DNA from: Strobilurus pachycystidiatus
Lineage: Eukaryota > Basidiomycota > Agaricomycetes > Agaricales > Physalacriaceae
NCBI GenBank assembly: GCA_019915135.1
Contig: JAHLMK010000014.1
Span: forward strand, 1,240,001 to 1,304,000
Direction: 5' to 3'
Length of the DNA: 64,000 nucleotides
Of the stretch, positions 33,657 through 44,433 are shown piece by piece; positions within the stretch are counted from its first letter, which is position 1, and each line of letters starts with the position of its first letter. The translations under genes and the position numbers were made by a program. Under the pieces are notes generated by a model. The model was not told the origin of the DNA. It did not search any database and saw only the letters and a list, made by a program, of their open reading frames with translations.

Positions 33657-35140
33657 TGAGTATCTCAGTCCCTCTATGGCTTGACACTGACATGAGAGTC
33701 GAGGTTTATCGCCATTTCTTTCGGAGGCAGAAGTATTTGACTGTCCATCCCGCTTCGCCCGTCTTTGTGAAGCATATTACGCCGACTCGTTCCGAGCTGA
33801 GCATTATATCTGGTCAGCTCTGTTTCTTTTCTCTACTCATAATTGTCTGTGTCTGACGCATGCATGCATCGCACATGATAGGTCACTCCTCAAGCCATGT
33901 CTTCGTGACCGATTCTTTCTGGCTGTTCGAAATCAAGACCGTCTGAAGTTCAAGGATTGGCTTCATGTTCACGCACAAGAGCGTGTCTGGATTTTGAAGC
34001 GTATGCAAGATCTTTTAATGCGGTTCCAGGTAAGCATCTTCTCGCGCAATTGACCAGTGATTGACCAGTGTTGCAGAAGGTTGTTGACGAAAATGAGGAA
34101 ACTCCCCATTGGATCAGGGCGCCAGGCGCCTTCCTCGATGTATTTGAGCCAAGTTTCCTCGAGGATACGCTACTGCGGCGGTCGGACAGTCTTGGACATC
34201 TTATATGTGGGTCTGCAGATCGGTGGCGTGCATCCGGTGGTATTGTCTGGAAGGATAACCCTCTTGAATTATATTTCCAAGAGCGTGGACCAGGCAAGTT
34301 CATTGTTCATCGACCGATTCATTCATGATGATATCTAACATGTATGGTCTGGCGCAGATTTTCTCGCCGAAACCAACACATTTCTGGACTGGAGCACGTA
34401 TACTCCGCTATTTCTGCCCACCGTCAAGCAGGCCTGGACTTCGACGCGACTGTACCGCATCAAGAAATCCGATGTTTGGTCTATCATACCTCCATTTCCA
34501 GATGATTCAGTCCCCTTCAATATTGATCAGTGCAAGGGCTACGCATTTGACTACCTCCCAGCCGATGACGATGAGCGCCATCGCAAGAGCTTCACTTATA
34601 TTGTGAAACATACCAATAACTATGCAGTGGGACCTCTCGACTTCTGCGGCGTCGGTCGGATCATAAACGACAAGTACGCTCGCGCGCACTTCTCTATATT
34701 TCTCTTTCCTGACAAGACTATCTAGAGTCATGATTTGCCGGGGTGATCCACGCTACGATGCGCGCACCCAGCAGCTTCTGGACCAAAATTTCGAGCGACG
34801 AACATATGCAAAACCCGGTGTACGCAAAGGCGCCAACCCGCACTTAAAGAAGAGGAAGCGCCTCATTTCGGAAATGCTTCGTGATGAGAACGACTCGCTC
34901 TCATCTGATTTGCCGTCGTCTTCGTTGGATCCTTCCTCATCAGATCCTTCCTCCCTGTCTTCAGAGCTTTCGAACGCTCCTCCGCTCACCTCTTCCGCCA
35001 GCGCACCCTCTTCCGGTAATGACGTTTCCGAAAAGTCACGACCAAGAAAGCGTCGCAGACGAGTTTCTGCAGACCAAGCCTTAGCTTTGGTTAACACCGA
35101 CGACATGCTCCCTTCGCGACGTCACTCAAGTTCCCATTAA
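33657..35140 (+). pseudogene. 3' part of the gene split by the Plavaka element
   Basis: Coding resumes near 33730 with EVFDCPSRFARLCEAYYADS and continues through short introns with LKPCLRDRFFLAVRNQDRLK and HWIRAPGAFLDVFEP. It then reads SDSLGHLICGSADRW, the segment near 34630 GPLDFCGVGRIINDK, and a basic tail to a TAA at 35140 (SSLSSELSNAPPLTSSASAP and KSRPRKRRRRV). The last exon has a clear nuclear localisation signal. The family is not recognised. Phase and frame fit the 5' part ending at 21901. The first 70 bp after the element are what remains of the interrupted intron. Confidence 0.6.
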
Positions 35141-35196
35141 TTTTATATATTAGTGTAGACTACGTGGTTCCTTTATTTTCTGTTGTGATATGATAT

Positions 35197-36123
35197 TTAT
35201 GGTATATTTAACTGCGTTTCTTGATAGATTTTCCAGTTGTTTTGCTGTCTATTCCATATGTTCAGCCTTTCAACTAGCTGTACGCTGTACAACTCACTTT
35301 TCTTTACAAGGGGTTGCGACTCATTGTACGCCTTCCTGAATTTACCCCATGTTGCGGCCTCTGTACGTCCCATTGCTCTGAATTTGGCCAAAAGAGGACT
35401 GTTCGAGGCGCAGACTGATTCATACCACCGGTGTGTACTGCTCCACGATGAAGGCACATACTCGACAGTTGCAAACTGTGCCAGGAAGGATGGTGCTCGG
35501 TTTACCATTCTCCGCGAAGGTCCGCCCTTCTCAATGTCCATGTTAATGATACCGGCAACAATATCACAAGTGTAAAACTTTGATGGCCAAGGGCTACGCC
35601 CTTCAGAGCCGCTTGTACTCAAAGTATGAGCAGTAGTCGAATGGGAATGAGGATAGAACGGGGCAGGAAGGATGTGGAGATTAAGACCTGGCGAAGATGT
35701 TGCGACGGCTACAGTTACGTGGGTGACTGCTGGTGTTGGCGGCAATAATGAAAGCGGAAGCGGCTGAGAGATGTGTTCGAGCTCGCTGCTGTGGCCTACT
35801 GTGAAGGAAGAGGTGGAGTGTGGCGGTGATATAATGGTACCAGTGTTTGTAATATCGCAGAGAGACTGCACACTGGGATTGAGCTCAAAGAAGGGTGGGA
35901 AGATGGGATAATCATTCCACAGCTGGGACAGCTCTGTCTCATTCATGAGTGTATGATTACAATGTAACTTCTGAGTCGACATACCAATCCCTAGACCATG
36001 TTGCTCGTCACTGCCCGTAGTTCCTGTGTCGCAGGTAGAGCCAAAGAGAGGTGATTGGAAAGTCTCTGCGGGAAGAAGATCTTGCAATGTAAGCGCAAAC
36101 TGTGGGTCCGTATATGCCTCCAT
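35197..36123 (-). CDS. uncharacterised protein divergent from the DDE gene
   Basis: A single uninterrupted frame from ATG 36123 (MEAYTDPQFALTLQDLLP) gives 308 residues. The N-terminal 170 residues are Ser/Thr/Pro-rich. The C-terminal part is denser: WSSTHRWYESVCASNS, EAATWGKFRKAYNESQ and LVERLNIWNRQQNNWKIY. No known domain was recognised. It starts about 150 bp from the divergent DDE integrase-like gene at 36274, so the two may share a promoter and belong to one mobile unit. It might be a DNA-binding accessory protein, but this is speculation. Confidence 0.5.
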   Translation of the reverse strand: MEAYTDPQFALTLQDLLPAETFQSPLFGSTCDTGTTGSDEQHGLGIGMSTQKLHCNHTLMNETELSQLWNDYPIFPPFFELNPSVQSLCDITNTGTIISPPHSTSSFTVGHSSELEHISQPLPLSLLPPTPAVTHVTVAVATSSPGLNLHILPAPFYPHSHSTTAHTLSTSGSEGRSPWPSKFYTCDIVAGIINMDIEKGGPSRRMVNRAPSFLAQFATVEYVPSSWSSTHRWYESVCASNSPLLAKFRAMGRTEAATWGKFRKAYNESQPLVKKSELYSVQLVERLNIWNRQQNNWKIYQETQLNIP

Positions 36124-36273
36124 GAAGGTGTAGTATGGCGTAGAGCACCGCACCGGTTCTAAAATCAGGACGGATCATTGCTTCCGCGGATGACGGTTCC
36201 GAGATCACGTTGACAACCGGTTGACGGAGTTGTGCCGAATGTCCGTGACGCCTTTGGTTTCCATTTCTCCATC

Positions 36274-37861
36274 ATGGTCAATCCTAACGGATACAATGGT
36301 CATGATAACGGCACTCGTATGTATACTATAGCCATCTCCAAGCCTGAATTATTCATGTTGCGTTATAGGACCACCGGACAACATACTGGGACCGGCTCTA
36401 CGAGAATATGCCCGACTTGGTTTGAAGCCAGAAGCCCGCCTTCAGAGACTCCAGAAGACCTTCAACTACCGCATCAAGTACTCTTTCTATCATATCATTG
36501 TCTGTATCTCAATCTGGCACAGGAAATCTTCCTTGAAAACGCTGAACAAGCACTTTGATGTTGCGTCTGTCCGAAAAGCCCCACCTATGGCTACAGCGCA
36601 AGCCTTGGTGGTCGACGCACTTAGTCAAAACCTGTCACGGCGGAATGGACCCGATGGTATCCGGGATAAGATTCGGCGTCAAACTGGTGTACCACTTGCT
36701 AGGCATGTATGTTGATTCTGATTGTGGGTGGTGACTAAACTCGTCACTCTGTAGAGATCTTGTCCGGAAGATTATGCATGAAGAAGACCCTTCCGGATTT
36801 GACTTTCGGTTTCCAGGCCGGAAGGCTCAGCCTAAGCAGCGAGGCCATCTGACCGGAGTTGGGGTCTTTCAGGAATTGCACTGTGACGGTCACGAGAAGC
36901 TGAATTCGAAGGCGCTACAGATGGGTCAGGTGGGAATGGACATCTACGGAATGAGGTGTCATTCCAGTGGCAAGATTATCTTCATGCGCGTTGTACCTAA
37001 TGCGCGGTGCGAGTCTACTATCGGACACTGTTATCTTGATATGGTTGAGATACAGGGAGGTCAGTCAGCCATTGCGCGTCTTATGTCTCTCTCAAAGCAG
37101 TTGTCTGAGCTATGACGCAGAGATTCCTCTTCAAATTACTGTCGATGGCGGCGGTGAGACTGGGATGATGCGTGCGAACCACATCTCATTGCGGTTAGTG
37201 ACTTCACTCTAGAATCATTCACGCAATACTCATTCAGTAGGTTGACCCTTATGCCTGAGCTTACGCTCGATACTCAAGCTGCTTTCGTCGCTCTGAAAAG
37301 CTCTGACAATGTCCCTATTGAGTCAGCGTGGCTATATCTCCGGAACTACAATGGGCACGATCTGAGACTGGCAATCTTACACGGCAAGGAACAGCGCATC
37401 TTCAATTCCATGTGCCCAATACATGTGTACGTTTCAACTTGAGAATTGCTTGCATCGCTGATATTCATGTCTCCGACAGGAATCTCTTCAACTGGTTGTG
37501 GCCTCAGATTGCGCAGATTGCAGTTGACGACTTTGTGGAGTACTGGAATCATCACAAAGTACGCCCACAGAACGACAAAGAGCTACCATCTGGTGTTTCT
37601 CCCAGCACAGTCTTTGATTTTCCTGAGAACTATAGTCTTCAGCACTGCGGCATACCAGTTGAGCGTGATCTGATTGCCACTCTTTGCAACACCATGGGCG
37701 GGAAATCACACAATGAATGTTTTACTTGGGTGTCCGACGAATTTGCACTTGAAGCTAAGCTTGCATATGAAGCTCTTGGGTCTCCTCGTTTTCATTATAT
37801 GGATGGCTGGAAAATCTTCACCGATATATATGATTATTTGATGCGCTCGGCTAGTCAGTAG
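36274..37861 (+). CDS. DDE integrase-core protein
   Basis: At least seven short exons from ATG 36274 to TAG 37861 join in frame to roughly 430 residues. The catalytic core follows the retroviral-integrase order. Asp 1 is in ELHCDGHEKLNSKALQMG, Asp 2 in LQITVDGGGETGMMRANH and Glu in VPIESAWLYLRNYNGHDLR. The spacing and flanking residues match integrase-core proteins that are common but undescribed in mushroom genomes. The N-terminal part is helical and basic (LREYARLGLKPEARLQRLQK), consistent with DNA binding. No reverse transcriptase is nearby, so it is probably a DNA-transposon or domesticated integrase. The coding sequence appears intact. Confidence 0.75.
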
Positions 37862-38226
37862 TAGTAAATACAGCTGCACTTGAGAATCCTCACTCGCTCG
37901 CTCGCTGTGTTGTAAGTTTACCAGACCACGTATGTATATCTGCCTGCCTCTCATCCTTACTGGACCGCAGATGCCACAGCACAGCTAGATGCTTACGCAT
38001 CAGCAGATGCCACAGCTAGATGCTAGATGCTTACGCATCAGCGTCAGACGGCTAAGATGGTGGCAGTGGCAATAAGACAAATCTGTGCTTGATGCTAGAT
38101 GCTCAATAAATATCATCTGGTAGATACTAGATGCTCAATAGTTGTTGTGTGCAGTGCCGCACATATATAGGGACTGCAATTGAGCTGATTTCATGTGTCC
38201 TGCCGCTAGCTTCCTTCTTTCGAGTC
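37862..38226. repeat. short tandem repeats, no gene
   Basis: 37960-38110 holds repeated CAGATGCCACAG and CTAGATGCTTACGCATCAG units. TGCTTACGCA is near-palindromic. The rest is the short upstream region of the alpha-kinase gene. Confidence 0.7.
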
Positions 38227-41200
38227 ATGTCTGATCCTAGCATAACTAGAGACCTTCACGAGTCTTGACTCGAGTCGACTCGGACTCGCAGTCACGAGTA
38301 CTCATGGGCCAAATCAGTGCCCGCGACTCGTGTCAAGACTCGCACTGGTAAAGACTCGAGTCCCGCGAGTCGAGTACTCACGGGTCCGGCGAGTACTCAT
38401 GTTGATTCGAGTTGTTATGAGTACTCACGGGTACTCAGGCGAGTACTCGTGCAGTACTCGCAGTGTTCATCTGTCATGCACGACGAATCCCCCCGAGCAA
38501 TTGCGCGGGGGGCCTCAGCCGGGCATGAGTACATGATTAGCGAGGGCGGCGGCGGGGCGGCGAGGGAGTTGACATTATAGGAAGAACCACAACGAGGTGA
38601 CGAGGAGGTGTGTGCCGTGCGGTAGTGACGTTGAGTGTGGTTGGGTGGCGGAGATGCGAGTGTGTGCGGCATGCGGCATGCTGCATGAATAAATAGATCA
38701 ATGGCCAGAGACATCAAATGAATGAGATTTGAGACACGCACCTGGGTGTGCGCGTCATTCGCAAACGCACCGCGCACCGGTCATCCCGCCCAATCCAGTC
38801 CCCAGGCCTGCCGAGCAGCACTTCAGAGGTCCTTCCAAAGTGCCGAGGCCTCTGGATGGCCGCTATTGTCGCCGTTCAGCGTCTGCTGCCCATGTATGGG
38901 GGCTTACGCGTCCTGGTTGGCCCGTTGCCAAGGCCGCGGCGCCCTAGCAACGGACCTCAGAAGTCGTCCGCGCCCTATTGTGGGGCATGAGGGTGTCGTC
39001 CAAAGCCAGATGACAATTGTCAGACTGGCAGGGTTGACGAATTGTCAACCCCATGGTGGTGGAGGCAGGAGAAGAGCAAGAGATTGATCGCGATCAATCT
39101 CGCTCGCTCGCTTGGGATCCGGGATATTGATCCCGAGTGATCAGATCAAATTTCATTAAGAACGAGCGTACAACACGCTTGCTGCACGCTCGGCTCACAG
39201 TTTGTCTGAGGTCTTTAACCGTCAGAGAACTGCGCGAGTCCGTGTGAGTACTCGCCATGAGTACTCACACGACCGAAGCCCTGCTCGCGACTCGTGTTCG
39301 GACTCGCCCCGGCAAGATCCGCGAGTCTCGGGGATCGAGTCCTGCGAGTGCCCGAGGCGAGTCGAGTCTCGAGTACTCACTGGATCCTCGAGACTCGTGA
39401 AGGACTCTAAGCATAACCCGCTGCCATTCTCCGAGTCAGCCTCAAGATGCCTGCGGACGTGTCTTTCCCAAGAAGACTGATGAAGGTCTCTGCCGGGCAT
39501 GCCGCTATATTGCTGGAATTGATGATTCAGAGGAGCGTGAAGCTGCAATGGTACGTCCTTCTCCTCTTTTGCCTGTCTGCCATCATACTGTTGGACTGAT
39601 ATACATTGGAACTATAGAAGTTACCCATCTGTAACGATTGTGGCATTCTGAGTCGCCGTATTCCTGTCAGTATGGACGTGCCGTTGTGTGGCGGTTGCAT
39701 ACAGCAGCGTGATACACGTGATACAGAAGCGGACAAAGACGGTGAGCTAATTTTCACACTCACACATATAGCTACTGTAGTCTGACCTCCTGCTACTTTT
39801 CCAGCACCGCTTTCGGCTGCTGCTTTGGCACTGGAGGTTCAGAAGCGGCGCGATGAAGAACGCCGGACAGGTACTATAGCTCGACTGCAAATTGGTAGGA
39901 AGACTCCCGCTGGCAGTGGCATTGAGAAGGCGATGACTTCGAAGATGTGTGAGATCTTTCTTGCTCCGGCGGACGCCGGTACAAAGCAAGGATTAGGGAT
40001 GGCTAACGGTCATTTTCCGATGGATATGCCATGGAGAGGTATCCCGTATTATGATGTGTGGGTGGTCCGATGTTTATTGACTACTACACAGATGCTATGA
40101 ACTCACTTTTCAAGAAATGGAGCGTCGGATGGGAAGAGCGCTGCTCAGAGAGTCTTAAGGCGTGAGTAATCCGTTATTTTATGAATTAACATAATTTTTG
40201 AATGAGTTCAACCATTGCATAGCGAGTTTATTGTTTACCGCTTCTTGCACAACATCATTCCGGAGCCTGGCAGCGACTCGGGAACAGTGGCCGACTTCGT
40301 CAACATCAACGAGAAACTCCTGAATACCGAGCACAAGAAGCGTGTTCCGGGAACAATGAATCCAAAGTTCCCCTTCGTATATCTTGTTGGTCAAGTTATG
40401 CTGGATGATGTGCGTATTCCACTCTTCATGAATGGTAGATACATCATACTCATCAGTATGAAGTTCAAGCGTACCCATCCTGACGTTCCAATACCTGACT
40501 TTATGTTGAAGGAAAAGGACAAGAGGAAGCGAGGTGGAGGTGGAAACAGCGATGGCATGTCCTCTACTACTGGAAACTCATCTCTTTCCTCAGCGGCAAA
40601 GAAGTTGAAGAGTATGTACTTCGATTATTCAAAACACATACACTAATTGTCCGTTGTAGCTTCATATGGTCCACTTGTCTCCCAGTTCCGCCCTGTTGGG
40701 TTCACCGACGTAAAGCTCGCTGTTGGCTCTGTTACTGTGAACTCTCAAGGCGAAACCACTATTTCTTGGCCTAATCTGATGGCTGGCAACCCTACTACAC
40801 TCGAAACGGCGTCTATTTGTGATAAAGTTCTTGCAAAAGGAATGACTCAAGAAGTTCATCTAGTACGCCTTTTCATGTTCAATTTTATCTACATCTGATG
40901 TCACTACAGGCAACATTTCGTGGCAAACCTTGGGTCGCAAAGCGCTTCTTCAATATGGGTTATGGAAGTGCTGTTAGCCTGGAAGATAACCAGATTGAAA
41001 TCGCCAAAGAGGGAGAGCGGTTGTCCAAAACTAAGTATTTCCTTGACGAGTTCCGGGCCCTAGCTTTGCAAAGAGGTGTGGACATCGGCGAGGACCAATG
41101 TGAGTCTGTACTGGGGGCTGGTTTGCAGTTTGCTGATTTGATTCACGATCCAGTTCTCGATGTGACGGACTATAATATCGTACTTGAAGTTGTGGAGCCT

Positions 41201-41804
41201 GGACCGGACGTTGGAGGTTCACCCGCATCTGGAGCTATCTCTGCAGAGTTCCTCGAGAGAGAGCTGCTGTCGTCATTTCCAACAGTGACCAGGGAGCGCG
41301 CACTCGACAGAAACAAGTGGGTTGTTGCATGGTTACTCGAGCCCAAGCGGACTACTATGTCCACTAAATGGAGCGGTACCAACAAGCATCCTACTCACTC
41401 GTTCAACAAACTGGGGAATGTTTTGAATGCATTTGCCCACTTTGTCTACGAGTACTCCCATCGTACTGTGGTGCTGGCCAATATCCAGAGTGAGTGTATC
41501 AATTCTAGCTCTCTAGCTCGGACGGTCGCCACCTTACCCTTTTCTAGCATCACCCTTTCAAGGAAAGAACATCTTGTTTGACTGCATGTTACATACAATC
41601 ACTCAGTAAGCTACTTCCGTTCTGAATCACTTGTATTCTTGTCTGATGTTTGCTCGTAGAGACAGTGGCGTCGGTGATGGAGGTGAAACAAGCATTGACA
41701 CCTTTGCAAGCACGCATGTGTGTGTTACCCGCTGCCGTGATCTTGAATTATCTCCGCTGCAGGATGAGCCAGATGCTCTTTCAGAGGAGGGGACAGCTAA
41801 GTAA
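38227..41804 (+). pseudogene. alpha-kinase gene interrupted in exon 1 by a hAT element
   Basis: The ATG at 38227 begins MSDPSI; after 20 nt the frame meets the element at 38247. Removing 38247-39409 and one TSD copy lets exon 1 continue to 39550 with SQPQDACGRVF and GLCRACRYIAG. Later exons run from 39618 to TAA 41804. The N-terminal Cys pairs (CRAC, CNDC, CGGC) suggest a zinc module. The C-terminal half is an alpha-kinase: KPWVAKRFFNMG, KYFLDEFRAL, NKWVVAWLLEPKR, FAHFVYEYSHRTVVLANIQ, and at the end DSGVGDGGETSIDTF followed by H and C residues. Alpha-kinases phosphorylate Ser/Thr and are expanded in mushrooms. The gene is disrupted unless transcription starts downstream of the element. Confidence 0.82.
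38247..39409. mobile_element. 1163-bp non-autonomous hAT-type element
   Basis: The 8-bp AGCATAAC occurs on both sides (38239-38246 and 39410-39417). The ends are inverted repeats, TAGAGACCTTCACGAGTC and (reversed) TAGAGTCCTTCACGAGTC, one mismatch in 18. An 8-bp duplication with TAGAG-type ends is diagnostic of the hAT superfamily. The subterminal 200 bp at each end are dense in GAGTACTC and CGAGTC motifs, probably transposase binding sites. No transposase frame is present inside, so it needs a hAT transposase supplied from elsewhere. Confidence 0.9.
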
Positions 41805-41893
41805 GAAGTAGTCCAAGTTATCTACAACCTACAACGTGCAATGGGAACGTCTTATAACATGCCTTTTATTGGTGTACGCATCTTCTGCCCAAT

Positions 41894-42336
41894 CAGGAAG
41901 GTCACCCGGGAGTACCGGAAAGTAATGGATTTATTCTTTGTAGGGGCAACAAATCCATATGATATAAGCTCTAGAATGTGTATATACATTATATCTAATG
42001 GTTCCATGCCTCCTCTCACTACAGTGAACAAGCCCGAGGAGATATGGGCCCAAGAGTGCGCGGGCTCACGCATCCGTGACAGGTGTGACCATGTTACTCC
42101 CGCGGGTCAACCTGACCTCGAGCTCGTGCGCCACTCTAACGGACCTCTAACACATTACTGGACATCATTCAAAGCTCCCTGCCTCGTCTATTTGTGCGCC
42201 ACAGTAGTCTACAACATATATAAAAAGAACATGTATTTGTGGTTGACACCGGTACTCGAACGGCTGACCACCCAGATGACACTTGGACCAAGGTCGAAAA
42301 ATTCGAAAACCATCCTTGGCCCATCCGCTTACGGTA
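41894..42336 (-). repeat. 443-bp dispersed repeat, copy 2 (inverted)
   Basis: Exact reverse complement, by eye, of 20406-20848. It ends 83 bp upstream of the gamma-glutamylcyclotransferase-like start codon, so it sits in that gene's promoter. An open frame spans it and the gene, but the repeat portion is unlikely to be coding. Confidence 0.8.
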
Positions 42337-42419
42337 CCCACACCCAATGCCCTTCTAAACCCCAGGCCATCTCACGTTACGAGAGACACGTTACGACAGC
42401 CATTCACCATCTTGGCGTC

Positions 42420-43001
42420 ATGTCACCACTATCGCGGGCGCGCCCCCTCTACTTTGCCTATGGTTCCAACCTATCACCCACCCAGATGAAAATGCGCTGT
42501 ACACATGATCCAATCAGATCCGGGCGCCCTCTCGCGATCGCCTATCTCCCATCCTGGCGTTGGATAATCTGCGAGCGCGGATACGCGAACATCATCCCAC
42601 CCGAGCCCACCAGCCATGATGCGCCTGGTGTCTACGGAATACTCTATGATATGGACCCAATAGATGAGCAGACGCTGGATGGTTATGAAGGCGTAGACGT
42701 GATGCGACTGCCAACGAGAGACAGTCGTTGGCCCGTTTACATGAGGCCGAGCGAGCAGGGAACGGGGGACTACAATAAGTGGTATGTTGACGTGAAGGTG
42801 GCGGAGACATTGGTGAAGGACTTCCACATCGCAGAGGAGGAAAGGGTGCTGGTATATGTCGACGAGATGAGGACGACCGAGGGTGAGCCGAGGACGGAAT
42901 ATATCGGTCGCATGAACCGCGGGATAAGGGAGTCGATGGATTTAGGGCTGCCCGAGAAGTGGGTCAAAAAAGTTATGCGAAAGTATATCCCGGTGGTGTG
43001 A
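42420..43001 (+). CDS. gamma-glutamylcyclotransferase-like protein
   Basis: A single exon of 193 residues from ATG 42420 (MSPLSRARPLYFAYGSNLSP). LYFAYGSNLSPTQMKMRC is the hallmark substrate-binding loop of the GGCT/AIG2 fold. The motif ILYDMDPIDEQTLDGYEGV contains the conserved catalytic Glu region. These enzymes cyclise gamma-glutamyl amino acids to 5-oxoproline in glutathione turnover. The protein is close to the family's usual length. The frame is open upstream into the 443-bp repeat; I chose the ATG at 42420 because the conserved region begins nine residues later and the upstream DNA is a repeat. Confidence 0.85.
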   Translation: MSPLSRARPLYFAYGSNLSPTQMKMRCTHDPIRSGRPLAIAYLPSWRWIICERGYANIIPPEPTSHDAPGVYGILYDMDPIDEQTLDGYEGVDVMRLPTRDSRWPVYMRPSEQGTGDYNKWYVDVKVAETLVKDFHIAEEERVLVYVDEMRTTEGEPRTEYIGRMNRGIRESMDLGLPEKWVKKVMRKYIPVV

Positions 43002-43184
43002 GCAAAGAGGTTCATTACAGGTCGTGTACTCGTGAGCGTGAAGTAAATAGTGGCTACATGTCAAAATCGTATCGTAGGTGTGCATAACTATCATTAGACG
43101 TACCAGGCATCGAGAATCGTAAACTGTGTCAGTCCAAAAATGAAGAAACGTTAAATGAGCCTGAGGATAGTAGCAGCGATCAAT

Positions 43185-44433
43185 CTAAGCACTTCCGCCA
43201 AAGAACTCAGCCTTCAACTGGAAGTCATATCCACCAAGGAATTCCAAGCCAGCAAAGGAGAACCTCCCCTCCAAGAAGTCCATCCTCTTTGCGTGTTTGA
43301 GTGTGCCAGCGCCAGTTCTGACAGCCGTCTGCACCAGGATGCGCGTTTTATGATCCTGAGAAATCGTTTTGTTGTCCAAATCTTGCTGGATCAAGTGCAC
43401 TTTTAACACGCTGTGTATCGCGCGTAGGATGTCAATGATGCGTATGCCAGTGACATTGGGACGATGAACGATAATCTCCCATGGGAGCAAGGGGTGTATG
43501 ATGCGGATGAAGTGCAAGTGTGCGGGGACGGCTTGCTCGCGGAAGGTGTGGAACGAGAGCGGACTGCGCTGAGAGTATGGGTAGCAGGAGCGGTGATAGG
43601 CGTATTCGCCGGATTTGCTCATGTTCCATTCGAGATGGGTGGTTGGGGAGATCAGAGGATGGAGCCAGCTCCTCGGGGCTAGGAAGGATAGGCTATCAAA
43701 GGGAATACGGTACTCGAGATGTATGGAGAAGAGACCTACCGGTGAAGGCGTGATACATCCTCGCAAGGCGAGAAACAAATGTGCAAGGGCCCGAGCGTCC
43801 CGTCGGCGGCTCATAATCTATGCGCCAGGTCGACGGCGCCGGCACCTCTTGGTTTCGATTCGAATGAGGTCTACTTAGACGCAATTTCGGTGTCGCTGCA
43901 GCATGAGCCAGTGGCTGGTAGATGTCGGTTTGTTCTGCAGACGGTCGTTGCCATTGAGTAGACGGCTGTTGGTAGCGCTGTGGCTTGGCGGCGTGAGACT
44001 GCAGCTGAGGTTCGCACCGTACACATGCGTTAGACGACCGGCGCTGGCGATGAGAACGGTCGCGGTGACGCATTGGACTGACTGGGGCATTACGGTGTGG
44101 CCGAGTAGGCTGCTGGGGCACCACTAGCGGTGGCGGTCGAGGTCCCAGGGTATGTGATTGACGTCTCGTAGACGTCGCTGGCGAAGGAAGCAAATGAGGT
44201 GGGATAAACGGGTCCATTGGGCGGACCGGCATCGGGTGCGGTGTATGCTTGGTATGAGGGCGCGCTGCGCCATTTGTTCTAGGTGTGGGTATCGGTGGCA
44301 CTCGGGGTCGTCTCTCGTACGGTGGCGTGATTGTATGCGTGCTCAGATGAGGATTGAAGCGGACTTGTTGTGGCACTCGCTGAGCGGGCATGTTTGTGAT
44401 GTAAGTATCGTAGTAGCTCTGAGGAGTCTGCAT
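43185..44433 (-). CDS. DUF6699 domain protein
   Basis: Two exons (44433-43740 and 43678-43185, intron 61 nt) give about 395 residues. The N-terminal 230 residues are Pro/Arg/Ser/His-rich and disordered (RPRVPPIPTPRTNGAARPHT). The C-terminal 130 match the mushroom DUF6699 pattern: FIRIIHPLLPWEIIVHRPN, VTGIRIIDILRAIHS, then RMDFLEGRFSFAGLEF. The function of the family is unknown. The start at 44433 is the first Met, and a Kozak-like context precedes it. Confidence 0.75.

Noticed and set aside
38247..39409. Whether the hAT element could be a retained intron
   Set aside because: There is no GT donor or matching acceptor at the exact insertion borders, and the terminal repeats plus 8-bp duplication identify a transposon.
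41841..43001. One long open frame joining the 443-bp repeat and the GGCT gene
   Set aside because: The repeat part is a copy of unrelated DNA at 20406-20848; the conserved domain starts only nine residues after ATG 42420, so the repeat is promoter DNA and not coding.
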